A stretch of 64,000 nucleotides of DNA from JANNWF01 sp052390415 (GTDB lineage Bacteria; Pseudomonadota; Gammaproteobacteria; Xanthomonadales; Xanthomonadaceae). The notes beneath the pieces are model-generated. The model had not been told where the DNA came from. It was given only the letters and a program-made list of their open reading frames with translations, and did not search any database. Location of the stretch: positions 31,968 through 95,967 of the forward strand of contig JBQTGY010000050.1 in assembly GCA_052390415.1 (NCBI GenBank), in the 5' to 3' direction. Positions 7,962 to 17,141 of the stretch are shown here, one piece after another; within the stretch, counting starts at the first letter, position 1, and every line of letters starts with the position of its first letter. The position numbers and the translations under genes were made by a program.

Positions 7962-9985
7962 CTGAGCGGAACAAACCGAATCGCTTCACCACCACCCGCA
8001 GCCAGGCGCAACGTCAGCGTGTCGGAATTGCTGACCTCGCGAGTCTCGATGGCGATCTCGAACGGTGCCTTCTGAAAATGCGCGTCATCGCCGTCGCGAT
8101 AGATCTCGGCGCGATAGATTTTGCCGGCGTCCAGAAAGCTCAACGGCACTGCCAGCAGACGACCGTTGTCATCCGTGATGCTGCCCAGGTACCAGGCATC
8201 ACTGTTGCGATCCTTGCGCGCGATGGTGACGAAGTCGCCGACTTCACCATTGAGGACGCGCGTCTCTGACCAGTCGGCCGGCACCTCCTTGATGAACTGG
8301 AAGGCATCCATATGCTGCTCGTAGTGCTCCGGCAGGTCGGCGGCCATTTGAATGGGACTGTAGATGGTCACGTACAGCGCCAACTGGCGGGCGAGGGTGG
8401 ACGGGATGGGCGTATTGCCGCGGCCGAGCAAGCTCAGCACGCCGGGTGTGTAGTCCATCGGCCCGGACAACATGCGGGTGAATACCAGATTGACCTCGTG
8501 CTCCGGCGGATTTTTGGGATTGCCCCAGGCGTTGTATTCCATGCCGCGCGCGGCCTCGCGGCTAACCCAGTTGGGGTAGGTGCGACGCAGTCCGGTGTCC
8601 TTGATTGGCTCGTGCGGATTGACCGCGATGCGGCGCTTGGCCGCCTCTTTGACGACCTTCAAGTGATGGCGCGAATTCCACTGGCCGTCGTGCCATTCGC
8701 GCAGCACCGGCGCGTCAGGTGAGTCTTGTCGCTCGATACCGCCGGCGTCACAGACGTAGCCGGTCTTGACGACATCGATGCCGAGTTTTTCGTACAGCGC
8801 GAACGCGGGTTCGAGCTGGCGCTCGTAGTGACTGACCGCACACCCGGTCTCGTGATGGCCGACAAGATGCACACCCATCTTCTTGCCGTACGCGGCCAGT
8901 TCCTCGATATCGAAATCGGCCGTTGCCTTGGTGAAATCGAAATCCCAGCCATTTCCAAACCACTGTCCATCCCAGCCCGGGTTCCAACCTTCCGCCAACA
9001 CGCCACGAAAGCCATGCTTGGCGGCAAAGTCGATATAACGCTTGCCGTTCGCGGTGTTGGCACCGTGTTTGGCACCCGTCGCCCACGACTCGGTTTCAAG
9101 ATGCAAGGACCACCAGATGCCGATGTACTTGGCCGGCGTGAACCAGCTGACATCGCCCAACGCGTTGGGCTCATTGAGATTCAGGATGAGGTTGGATTGA
9201 TACAGGCCGGCCGCGCTGTCTGCAATTTGCATCGTGCGCCACGGCGTCACGAATGGCGTCGCACGGCGCACCTTCCAGCCCTCGGCCGCAGGAGACAATT
9301 GCGCACGAAACCGCTGACCCTCTGCCCGTCGCAGCCACATGCTGCTGTAGTCGACCAGCGCTGCCTCGTGGAAGGCGATGTGCAAACCGTTGTGTGTGCG
9401 CACAGTCATCGGCGTATGCGCCTGACTTACCTCGGACAGCGGCGTGCGGTTGTACAAGTATTCGTAGCGGTTCCATTCACCGGCAGGAATCCACCAGGCG
9501 GTGGCGGGGCTGGCGACGACAAACTCGGTCAGTTCGTCGTCAATGATCAACTCGTCCATCCCGGCTTGCCTGGTGAAGGCGTAGCGGAAGCCGACGCCAT
9601 CATCGAAGACCCGGAAGATCACTTCAAAACTGCGCTTGCCATGGATGGTTTCGGAGATCGTGGCGCGCAGTTCGCGGTAGTGATTGCGCACGAAGCGTGA
9701 CTCGCCCCAAGGTTGCTCCCAGGTCTCGTCGAAGTCGCTGGTTTGTTGCTTTACCAGAGCGAGGTTGCGCTCAAATCGACCCGCGCCACGCAGCATGAAT
9801 CCCATTCTGGATGGCGCGATGACCGGCTCGCCGAAGCGCAGCACCTGATAGTCGAGCCGACCATCGTCGATGGATAGCACGACGCTCAGCACCTGGCCCG
9901 GTGAATCGACCCGCGCGACGGGTTCGGCATGGACAGCCGCACCGACAAAAGCCAGCAACACGGCGCAACAGCGGCAGATGAACAT
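7946..9985 (-). CDS. Exported glycoside hydrolase family 97 (alpha-glucosidase/alpha-galactosidase type)
   Basis: 679 residues with a Sec signal peptide (cleavage near VHA-20). The protein has the three GH97 parts: an N-terminal beta-super-sandwich (about residues 25-280), a (beta/alpha)8 barrel starting near the SWFTPAKYIGIWW segment, and a C-terminal beta domain. Barrel motifs include EGWNPGWDG, GHHETG (Glu378), DVVKTGYVCD, and NPHEPxKxTGLRRTYPN (Glu459) followed by ARGMEYNAW. GH97 contains inverting Ca-dependent alpha-glucosidases (SusB type) and retaining alpha-galactosidases. The Glu in the NPHEP segment resembles the base region of the inverting group, but the assignment is not secure. 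It acts on oligosaccharides in the periplasm. It lies 82 bp downstream of a same-strand exported protein. Confidence 0.92.
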   Translation of the reverse strand: MFICRCCAVLLAFVGAAVHAEPVARVDSPGQVLSVVLSIDDGRLDYQVLRFGEPVIAPSRMGFMLRGAGRFERNLALVKQQTSDFDETWEQPWGESRFVRNHYRELRATISETIHGKRSFEVIFRVFDDGVGFRYAFTRQAGMDELIIDDELTEFVVASPATAWWIPAGEWNRYEYLYNRTPLSEVSQAHTPMTVRTHNGLHIAFHEAALVDYSSMWLRRAEGQRFRAQLSPAAEGWKVRRATPFVTPWRTMQIADSAAGLYQSNLILNLNEPNALGDVSWFTPAKYIGIWWSLHLETESWATGAKHGANTANGKRYIDFAAKHGFRGVLAEGWNPGWDGQWFGNGWDFDFTKATADFDIEELAAYGKKMGVHLVGHHETGCAVSHYERQLEPAFALYEKLGIDVVKTGYVCDAGGIERQDSPDAPVLREWHDGQWNSRHHLKVVKEAAKRRIAVNPHEPIKDTGLRRTYPNWVSREAARGMEYNAWGNPKNPPEHEVNLVFTRMLSGPMDYTPGVLSLLGRGNTPIPSTLARQLALYVTIYSPIQMAADLPEHYEQHMDAFQFIKEVPADWSETRVLNGEVGDFVTIARKDRNSDAWYLGSITDDNGRLLAVPLSFLDAGKIYRAEIYRDGDDAHFQKAPFEIAIETREVSNSDTLTLRLAAGGGEAIRFVPLRGKAQ

Positions 9986-10067
9986 GGCGCGACTCCAGAA
10001 CAGGACTCGTGCATCTTGCCGCCATCAGAGGCCGTGCTGGGATGCCATACGTATGCACAGAGCCGGA

Positions 10068-12182
10068 CTATTGCGGTGGTGGTATCGCGACCCCGAATCC
10101 GTCGCCGAAGATCGCGCTGCAGTCCGCTTCGGCGGCTTCTGCATCGACGACGACATTGAAGGCGATGCCCGCCGACATCACGGCACCATTCTCATTGCGG
10201 ATGAACCAGCGGGCGCGAGTCGGGTCGTAGCGGACACTGATCGGATTGGCATTGATGCCCCCGTTGGCACTCGCCGACACATGCGGTGCGGCGCAGTGGT
10301 TGCCGTTGAGCACGGGGTGGTCGATCTCGGTGACGATGCTGTTGGGCTGATTTCCGGGGCCGGAAATATGTACAAAGGCATTCGCACTCGGCGCTTGCGC
10401 GTAGATCGTGAATCGCGCTCCGGCTGGAATCGGCGCGCTGTTCAAGTTGATGAGATACCACCTGTCGAACTGGAATGTGCTCGCCACGGGATGCGGGTTG
10501 GCGACGCCTGCGCCGCCTACATCGCGCGTAGGCGTGACCAGAAAGACGGTATCGGACGGTAGTGAGGCCAAGGGCGGATCGAGCGCTGTCAGCGCACCGG
10601 TGGTGTTGCCGGCCGTGGCGACATGCATCGCGCGGCCATCGCCGACACTCGGAACGAACACGTGGAAGCCCGCGCCGACATCGAAGTTCTGGCCATCATC
10701 GGCCACTACTTCCCAACGCAGAGTGGAGGTCAGATAGCGCTGCGAAAGTGGCCTCAGGCTGGGGCTGCTGGCGGCAGCACTGCGTCCACCGCTGCGGGTG
10801 AACTGCAGGAGGTGAGCGTTCATCACGTTGAGCACTTCGTCATTGATCGTGCTGCTGTTCGCCGTCACAGTTGCGTTGTGTCGCAGGCTGTCATCGCCAA
10901 ACTCGAAGGCGCCAACGTCGATACGCGCTTGTTTGACTCGGCGCAGTCCGTCGGCATCGAGCGCGGGCAGCGGCGACATCGTGCCGGGTCCGGCGGCGCT
11001 GCGCCGGGGAATGGATCCATTGCCACGCAGCGGTGAAATCGCGTGCAGTCGTGGCCGTGTCATCGAGACAATGCCGGGATCAAGCGTGAAGGTGTTCGGG
11101 CCGGGAGTGAACTCGTTGGCGGCAACGCCGAACACGGCGTTGTGGTCGTTGCCCACCCCGCTTTCGAACTCAGGCGGCTCGAAGACCACGCCGCTGTCCG
11201 CGTAAGCGAACAGATTGTTGTCGATGCGCCCGCCCAAAGCCGCGACGCTGCCGAAGCGCTGCACGCGCATGCCGGTCTGCCCGCCGATGACGGTATTGCC
11301 GAGTACGCGCGCATCGGTGTTGCCGCCTTCGAACAGCAGCGACACCCCCGCATTGCGGAACGACGAGCCGGGTCGCAACACCATCACGTTATCGGCCACT
11401 CGCGCGGCGACCGAGGCGCCTGCGTCCGCCACATACAGCGCGATGCCATTGGCAAGTCGCGCCGCTGGATCGGTGCTGGCGGACGCTGTTCGAACCTGGT
11501 TGCGAACGATGTCGATACTGCTGGCCAGGCTGCTCACGGCGTCCACCACGATGCCTGAGGGGCCCAAGGTGTTGGCGGGCCGCGGGGCAGGCACGCCGAC
11601 AGGTTCGATGCGGTTGTCGGCGATGCGCGCAGTCATCGCCGCTCCCTCGGCGGCGCTGAGGGTGATGCCGAAATTGGTGTTCGCGCCCAGGCGCGCCGTG
11701 CAATTGCGGATGTCGACGCTGGCGGCGTACGCGCCCGAAAGGGATGTCTGCAAGGTCACGCGGATCGGGGCGACGCCCTGGCTGCGGGTGGCGACGATGT
11801 CTTCAAAGACAACGCTGCCGTCGTCCAGCACCTGCGCGAACAATTCACCGTCGTCGATGGTGATGCCACTCACGCGCAGCGACCACAAATCGGGTTCGGA
11901 TAACAGAAAGAACAGCGAGCGGCCGGCAGCAAAGCGCGGGCTGAATCCCTCTGCTGCAATCAAGTTGACCGCGCGGCCGATGTTCAAGGATTCGTCGATG
12001 GCACTGTCGGTAGCCAGCAAGACCGTATCGCCCGACGCGCTCGCGTTGAAACATGCTTGCAGGGTGCCATTGCAGGGTGACGCGCCGGGCCAGGTACGCG
12101 TGGCGGCCTGGGCGCTGGTCGTGGTCAACGCACTCAGCAGTAATGCGATGCAGGCGATGGGTTGGGCTTGGGTCTTCGACAT
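10068..12182 (-). CDS. Secreted parallel beta-helix-like protein with an IFGDGF C-terminal tail
   Basis: The ORF reaches 12410, but the ATG at 12182 starts a clear Sec signal peptide (MSKTQAQPIA... ending TSAQA), giving 704 residues. Residues about 25-480 carry short strand-turn units rich in Asn, Ile, Val and Gly (ADNRIEPV, VRNQVRTA, VADNVMVL, LGNTVIGG, IDNNLFAY), typical of right-handed beta-helix surface proteins. An SPLRGNGSIP turn and an IDVGAFEFGDD motif, commonly found after such helices, follow. A less conserved beta domain comes next, and the protein ends with CSAIFGDGF plus a few residues. This short tail is recurrent in secreted proteins of the order, and its function is unknown to me. 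No catalytic residues were recognised. It could be an adhesin or a polysaccharide-binding protein. Confidence 0.8.
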   Translation of the reverse strand: MSKTQAQPIACIALLLSALTTTSAQAATRTWPGASPCNGTLQACFNASASGDTVLLATDSAIDESLNIGRAVNLIAAEGFSPRFAAGRSLFFLLSEPDLWSLRVSGITIDDGELFAQVLDDGSVVFEDIVATRSQGVAPIRVTLQTSLSGAYAASVDIRNCTARLGANTNFGITLSAAEGAAMTARIADNRIEPVGVPAPRPANTLGPSGIVVDAVSSLASSIDIVRNQVRTASASTDPAARLANGIALYVADAGASVAARVADNVMVLRPGSSFRNAGVSLLFEGGNTDARVLGNTVIGGQTGMRVQRFGSVAALGGRIDNNLFAYADSGVVFEPPEFESGVGNDHNAVFGVAANEFTPGPNTFTLDPGIVSMTRPRLHAISPLRGNGSIPRRSAAGPGTMSPLPALDADGLRRVKQARIDVGAFEFGDDSLRHNATVTANSSTINDEVLNVMNAHLLQFTRSGGRSAAASSPSLRPLSQRYLTSTLRWEVVADDGQNFDVGAGFHVFVPSVGDGRAMHVATAGNTTGALTALDPPLASLPSDTVFLVTPTRDVGGAGVANPHPVASTFQFDRWYLINLNSAPIPAGARFTIYAQAPSANAFVHISGPGNQPNSIVTEIDHPVLNGNHCAAPHVSASANGGINANPISVRYDPTRARWFIRNENGAVMSAGIAFNVVVDAEAAEADCSAIFGDGFGVAIPPPQ

Positions 12183-12668
12183 GTGGGCGCGGCCGGGTGG
12201 GATGTTCCAGCAGGCGCTGTCCGAGCAAGAAATGCGACATGGCGACCCGAGCCGAGACTGTTCGACAAATGGTTGCGTCACCAGTGATCGCAACTGCCCC
12301 GCCCCGTCTTTCGTGGAGGCTGCTTGCAAAGCCGAACAACGATGCGTCGTTCCCGCGAAGGCGCACTGCTGTCCGGGGAAATCGAGCGCCATGCTTGCGA
12401 AGCCGAACAACGAAGCGTCGTTCCCGCGAAGGCGGGAACCCAGTGACTTGAATGCCGCGAGGCACTGGGAGACCGCCTACGCCGGGGCGACGAGATTTAG
12501 AGCCAAGCACCTGCGATCGCGCTTCGCCAGCCAATCGATGGATCGACAACTTCCCCTGACAGGAGTGCGCCAAGGCGAGGAGCCAGCGCCTTTCGCTCCT
12601 TGTTCCCATGAACAGCACATCTCAGTCACTGGATTCCCGCCAAAAGCATGCGGAAATGACGAGCCACG
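12183..12668. repeat. Repeat-rich intergenic region of 486 bp
   Basis: No credible gene lies here; the long open frames are shadows. It holds two 43-base direct repeats at 12321-12363 and 12392-12434 that differ at two positions. An inverted repeat has arms at 12416-12445 and 12463-12492 (CGTCGTTCCCGCGAAGGCGGGAA at its core). A degenerate arm of the same family lies at 12627-12663. The promoter of the beta-helix gene must lie in the right part. Confidence 0.75.
12416..12492. repeat. Palindromic CGTTCCCGCG-AGGCGGGAA element
   Basis: Arms of 30 bases with a 17-base centre pair across GTCG, TTCCCGCG-AGGCGGG and CCCAGTG. The same family occurs at 20567-20629. The left arm overlaps the second copy of the 43-base direct repeat. 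Confidence 0.65.
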
Positions 12669-15449
12669 TCAACGCGTCGGCGATCCCGCCAGCATTGCCG
12701 TCACCTCGTCGGCAAATTGCCGATAGCGCGGTGCAATGTCAGGAATGCGCGCCAGCTCCTGCGCACCCAGCGCAGCTTCAGAGCGGGCGCGTTCCGGCTC
12801 GCCGAGTCGCCACTCCACCCACGCCAGCGCGTAGTGCGCCTCCACCACCGCCTCGTCGGGATACGGGGTCGCTACGCGTTCCGCGAGGCCGGCCTGTAGA
12901 TCGTTGCGCGCCTGTGTCCACTCGCCGCGCACGGCGTGAATGCGCGCGCGCCCGGTCAGTGGCAGCAGTCGTGACTGCCGATGCACGTCGACCAGCGCTT
13001 GTTCGTACAAGGCAAGTGCGCTGGCATAGGCATCCGCGGCGGCTTCGAGATGGCCGGCTTCGAACTCCAGCAAGCCGAGGCGGGACAGGGCGACGGCGAT
13101 CTCGGTGTGGTCCGGGGGAGTCAAGGCGCCGAAGTCGACAATTGCTGCGCCCAGTCCCTCTCGGGCACGTTGCAGGTCGCCGCGTTGTCCGTACGCGAAC
13201 GCCAGGTCGCGGTTGAACACCGCAGCGAGTCGTGGCGGTGGCGACGGCAGTTGGTCGAGCACGCGGGTTGCTTCCTCCAGCGCGTGGATCGCGGCGTCGA
13301 ACTTGCCCTGTTGCGCGGACACGAAGCTGATCGAGTGCAACATGTAGGCGAGCCGTGGATGTTCAGGACCCAGCGTGCTGCGGAGCGTTTCCGCGATCTC
13401 TCGCGCCAGTGCTTCGGCTTCGGCGTAGCGGCGCATGGCTAGCTGCACTTCGACCAGTTCGTTGCGCATGATCGCGCGGCGCGAATGGGCGGGCGGAAAT
13501 ACGGAATCGGCGATCGCTATCGTTTCCTGCGCGGCTACCTCGGCCCGGTCGAACTGGCTCAGGTGCCGCGCGGCGCGCGCGCGGTAGGCCAGCGCGTACA
13601 TGACCTCGGCGTGGCGCTCACCGAAATGGGCCCGTAGACGCGGAATCAGTGTTTCGAGTTCATCCAGCGCGCGCGCGTCCTGATCAAACTGCGCCCACGC
13701 CTGGGATGCCATGGAGCGCACCTGCAACTCGGCGCGCAGCGAACACGCGTTCCCACATTCGTTCAATGCGTCTTCGGTCTCGCTCAGACCGCGCTCCTTC
13801 TCCCGGCGCAGCATGCTCAAGTAGGACGAACGCATCAGCACCAGCGGCAGGAAATCCCGGTTGTCGCGCGGACCTGCAGCGCGCAGCGCGTCGAGCAACT
13901 CACGTGCCTCGGCGTGACCTTCGGTCTCGACCAGCGCGGTGGCCAGCGCCAGTTGCGCCAAGGCCGCCTGCTCGGAGTCTTGCCCAAGGTCGCGCTGCGC
14001 GCGCTCCGCGGTGTCGCGCAGCAAGGCGACGCCGGGCTCGGTACGCCCCTGACCCACCAGCACGGTGCCGAGCTCCATCAGCAACTCCGCGCGCACCTGG
14101 GGATGCATGGCGGGTGTCGACTGGATCTGGGTGATCGCCCGTTCCACCACTTCGACGACGGTGGGCGGTGCCACTCTTGGTCCACCAGGCTTGGCTGACT
14201 GAAACACCGACACAATGAAGTCGCGCACGGCGTCGGCACGCTCGGTCGCCGCGCGCGCGCGGCGCGACTCCAGCAATGCCGACGTCAACGCCAACAACAG
14301 GCTTGACAGCAGCAGCGCCGTGAGCGCGACGCTGCCGCGGTGACGGTTGACAAACTTGCGGGTGCGATACCACTTCGAAGGCGGATGTGCGCTGACTGGC
14401 TCGCCTTGCAGATGCCGATCCAGGTCGTCTGCAAGCGCACCAGCCGACGGATAGCGCCGCGCGGGCTCAACCTCCAGCGCTTGCAGGATGATGTTGTCCA
14501 GATCGCCGCGCAGTTGCCGCTGCAGAGTCAAGGCCGCGACCGGCAACGTCTGCGAGTTCGACGGCAAGTCGCCAGCACGCTGTGACGGCCGACGCAAGGT
14601 CTCCGTCGGCCGCTCACCCAGCAGCAGTTCGTGCAGAAGTACACCCAGCGCGTAGACGTCGGTCGCCGTCGTGATCGGGCCGCCGGCAAATTGCTCCGGC
14701 GCGGCGTATTCGGGTGTCAACGGCACCAGTCGCGAACGCGTGGCATGCTCGTCTTCGTCGAGTAACTTGGCGATGCCGAAGTCGAGCAACTTGGGCTCAC
14801 CATCCGCCCCCACGAGGATGTTGGAGGGCTTGATGTCGCGATGCACGATCAACGCCCGATGCGCCGCCTCAACCGCGCGGCAGACCTTTACCAGCAGCAA
14901 CAGACGGTCGCGCAGGGCGGTCTGGTGCTCGCGGCAGTACTGCGTCAAGGTCACGCCGTCGACGTATTCCATGGCCAGAAACGGCATGCCATCGTCGGCG
15001 ATACCGCCATCGAACAGGCGCGCGATGTTGGGATGCGACAAGGTCGCCAGCGCCTGGCGTTCGCGGCGGAACAGTTGTTGTTCCAGGTCGGAGAACAGTC
15101 CGCGTTTGAGCAACTTGACCGCGACCTGCTGATCGAAATCGGCCGCTTCGCGCTCGGCCAGAAAAACGGCCGCCATTCCGCCTTGGCCAATGAGCCGGCG
15201 CAGGCGAAACGCGCCGATGCTGCGCCCGACCCATTGCACAGCGGTGTCTGCATCGACATCGGCTGCCAGCGCGGCGATCCGCTCGCCTGCAGGCCGGGCC
15301 AGCAAGTCGGTGGCGGAGTTTCCTTCCGCCACCATCGCCAACAAGCGAGCACGCAACTGCGGGTCCGGGCAATGCTCGTCGAGCCAAGCTTCGACATCGG
15401 GTGCTGGCACGCCTGTCATTGCGTCGTAGAGCAGTCGTAGGTCGGTCAT
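12669..15449 (-). CDS. Serine/threonine protein kinase with TPR region
   Basis: 926 residues. A short N-terminal helical region (1-75) precedes a Pkn-type kinase domain (about 80-350) with the Gly loop IGQGGMAAVFLA, Lys112, HRDIKPSN (Asp205), DFG at 223-225 and an APEQF activation-segment end, so all catalytic residues are present. One hydrophobic segment (about 372-393) would anchor it in the inner membrane. The remaining 530 residues are helix-turn-helix repeats of TPR type on the periplasmic side. It is 80 bp downstream of an ECF sigma gene on the same strand. This sigma-kinase pairing is common in Proteobacteria and Planctomycetes and suggests control of the sigma factor by phosphorylation. 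The signal and targets are unknown. Confidence 0.93.
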   Translation of the reverse strand: MTDLRLLYDAMTGVPAPDVEAWLDEHCPDPQLRARLLAMVAEGNSATDLLARPAGERIAALAADVDADTAVQWVGRSIGAFRLRRLIGQGGMAAVFLAEREAADFDQQVAVKLLKRGLFSDLEQQLFRRERQALATLSHPNIARLFDGGIADDGMPFLAMEYVDGVTLTQYCREHQTALRDRLLLLVKVCRAVEAAHRALIVHRDIKPSNILVGADGEPKLLDFGIAKLLDEDEHATRSRLVPLTPEYAAPEQFAGGPITTATDVYALGVLLHELLLGERPTETLRRPSQRAGDLPSNSQTLPVAALTLQRQLRGDLDNIILQALEVEPARRYPSAGALADDLDRHLQGEPVSAHPPSKWYRTRKFVNRHRGSVALTALLLSSLLLALTSALLESRRARAATERADAVRDFIVSVFQSAKPGGPRVAPPTVVEVVERAITQIQSTPAMHPQVRAELLMELGTVLVGQGRTEPGVALLRDTAERAQRDLGQDSEQAALAQLALATALVETEGHAEARELLDALRAAGPRDNRDFLPLVLMRSSYLSMLRREKERGLSETEDALNECGNACSLRAELQVRSMASQAWAQFDQDARALDELETLIPRLRAHFGERHAEVMYALAYRARAARHLSQFDRAEVAAQETIAIADSVFPPAHSRRAIMRNELVEVQLAMRRYAEAEALAREIAETLRSTLGPEHPRLAYMLHSISFVSAQQGKFDAAIHALEEATRVLDQLPSPPPRLAAVFNRDLAFAYGQRGDLQRAREGLGAAIVDFGALTPPDHTEIAVALSRLGLLEFEAGHLEAAADAYASALALYEQALVDVHRQSRLLPLTGRARIHAVRGEWTQARNDLQAGLAERVATPYPDEAVVEAHYALAWVEWRLGEPERARSEAALGAQELARIPDIAPRYRQFADEVTAMLAGSPTR

Positions 15450-15529
15450 CGTTATTGGAGACTAGGGGTCTGCACGCTAGGCGTCGTCACCGAGGCAATG
15501 GCGACAACGCGCAGCCACCACGACGCTGC

Positions 15530-16054
15530 TCAGCCTTGCGTCCTCAAGTACGCGCGCGCAAACGCAAGGTCGCGATCGACCGTGCGCCGCACCACCCCGA
15601 GCAACTCGGCGATACGCTCGAGCGCAACGCCACCAAAGTAGTGCAGCTCGACCACTTGGGCCGCGCGCGCATCTTCCTGTTCGAGGCAGCGCAGGGCGTT
15701 GTCGAGCTCGAGCGCTTCACGGACATCCACGGACGCGTGGTTGATCGAGTCCAGATCGACGTGAAGAGCGCGGCCGCCCGACTTGTCGCGCAGCCGGTGC
15801 CGCGCATGGTCGACCAGCAGATGACGCATCGCGCGCGCCGCATAAACGAAAAACTGGCGAGGGTCGCCAAAACGCGGACTGGCACCCTCGGCCATGCGCA
15901 GATACAACTCGTGCACCAATGCGGTCGGGTTGAGCGTGTCGCCCGGGCCAAGCTGGCGGCGCGCAATGCGCCGCAGGTCGTCGTACACCAACGCAAACAG
16001 CTCGCCCGTCGGCGTTCGCAACGGGTCGTCTGCTACTCCTCCAGTATTGAGCAT
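15530..16054 (-). CDS. ECF-type RNA polymerase sigma factor (Sigma70_ECF family)
   Basis: 174 residues starting at an ATG. Region 2 carries the DDLRRIARRQLG and NPTALVHELYLRM stretches and the RHLLVDHARHRLRDK helix. Region 4 carries VVELHYFGGVALERIAELL and VDRDLAFARAYL, a helix-turn-helix that would read the -35 element. The TALVHELYLR motif is typical of the PF07638 group, which is usually encoded next to Ser/Thr kinases, and the kinase gene follows here. It diverges from a surface-protein gene across 200 bp that must hold both promoters. No anti-sigma gene is adjacent, so regulation is probably through the kinase. Confidence 0.93.
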   Translation of the reverse strand: MLNTGGVADDPLRTPTGELFALVYDDLRRIARRQLGPGDTLNPTALVHELYLRMAEGASPRFGDPRQFFVYAARAMRHLLVDHARHRLRDKSGGRALHVDLDSINHASVDVREALELDNALRCLEQEDARAAQVVELHYFGGVALERIAELLGVVRRTVDRDLAFARAYLRTQG

Positions 16055-16254
16055 GCGAATTCACCAATTCAGACCTGAGGGCTGGCAGTGTAAGGCGGCC
16101 CATCGACGGGCGGGCTGTACGACGAGCGTCAAAACCACATCGGCGGGGGGCGTGTCGCACTTGCAACCGATATGACGCCTTGTCAGTGGTAGTGCCCGCT
16201 GCTGAGGCATGGAGGCGGTGGTTTTGAAACATTCCCAAATCCAGAGGGTTATCC

Positions 16255-17046
16255 ATGACACGCATTCGCGTCGCACTGTTCGCAATCCTGCTTTCGCTCG
16301 CAAGCATTGCGTCAGCCCAAGGGCTGCCCACGCCGCACAATCTGCGCGTCGTGCCGAGTTCCACTACAGCAGGACAGCCGGTCGTGGCGCGGTTCCTTGA
16401 ACTGTGCAGTGAGGGCAACTTCGATGCGCCCAGCGTGAGCGTGCTGGGCACGGTCGTCACAGTCAGTCGGAGCTTCGATTCCGGGCCCTGCATCGGCACC
16501 CCACCACCACCACCCGATGTCGACGTTCCACTTGGTGCTTTCGGCCAGGGGAGCTATAGCCTTCGCTATAGCTTGCGGAACCGGAACAGCAACGTGACCA
16601 CGATCGAGACGGTGCCGTTCCTCGTCGCCGCCGACGCGGGTGTCTTTCCCAACTTGCGGGTAGTTCCGAACCCGGCCATCGCGGGTCAAAGCGTTGTCGC
16701 CCGCCTGACGCTCAGCTTTTGCCAGCGTCCAATCCAGCCGGCGACCGTCGCAGTGACTGGCAACAATGTCACCCTGACTCTCGTCGCGCCTGAGCCCTGC
16801 GTCATCGGCGTCCCGCCGCCCCCGATGGACGTCAATTTTGCGTTGGGCGCGTTGCCAGCAGGCAGCTACACCCTGACCTACCTTTCCAGGTCGCCATCCG
16901 GCGCTCTGCTGTACTCGGAATCGACCCAGTTCGGCGTCGTACCCGTGATTGGCATCCCCCTTGCGTCAACGCAGGTACTGATCTTGCTCGCGGCCCTGTT
17001 GGGTGCGTTTGCGATGTGGCGTTTGGGTGGGTCAGCGAAACCTTAG
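16255..17046 (+). CDS. Exported protein with a duplicated domain and IPTL-CTERM-like tail
   Basis: 263 residues. A Sec signal peptide ends near SIASA-21. Two homologous segments follow, about residues 26-122 and 131-225. Each begins with an NLRVVP...AGQ-VVAR strand and each carries a Cys-x-x-G-x-PPPP-x-DV stretch and a late Gly-SY-L-Y strand. The tail IPLASTQVLILLAALLGAFAMWRL followed by a few charged residues resembles IPTL-CTERM protein-sorting signals: a short motif, one hydrophobic helix and basic residues. The protein is therefore probably processed and surface-displayed. The Cys pairs may form disulfides. It diverges from the sigma/kinase genes and could be one of their targets. Function unknown. 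Confidence 0.8.
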   Translation: MTRIRVALFAILLSLASIASAQGLPTPHNLRVVPSSTTAGQPVVARFLELCSEGNFDAPSVSVLGTVVTVSRSFDSGPCIGTPPPPPDVDVPLGAFGQGSYSLRYSLRNRNSNVTTIETVPFLVAADAGVFPNLRVVPNPAIAGQSVVARLTLSFCQRPIQPATVAVTGNNVTLTLVAPEPCVIGVPPPPMDVNFALGALPAGSYTLTYLSRSPSGALLYSESTQFGVVPVIGIPLASTQVLILLAALLGAFAMWRLGGSAKP

Positions 17047-17096
17047 AGAAACCTCGTCGGACCGCCAATCAGCCCCGGCGATAGCGCAATGGGCAG

Positions 17097-17118
17097 AGGT
17101 GCCGCCGCGGCGGCACCT
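17097..17118. terminator. Strong GC hairpin between convergent genes
   Basis: The perfect palindrome aggtgccgcc-gc-ggcggcacct lies between the stop of the duplicated-domain protein and the stop of efpL. It is followed by TT on either side, which suits bidirectional termination. Confidence 0.6.
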
Positions 17119-17141
17119 TCCGATGCAGCCACCGTCAGCGC

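Noticed and set aside
8726..9700. Long plus-strand ORF of 324 codons
   Set aside because: It lies antisense to the GH97 gene, shows no family motif and its codon use mirrors the real gene.
12321..12434. Possible CRISPR array
   Set aside because: Only two long repeats with a 28-base gap and no third unit; they belong to the palindromic element family and no cas gene is near.
11215..12726. 503-codon plus-strand ORF
   Set aside because: It runs antisense to the beta-helix-like protein and into the repeat region. The translation is low-complexity and unlike any family.
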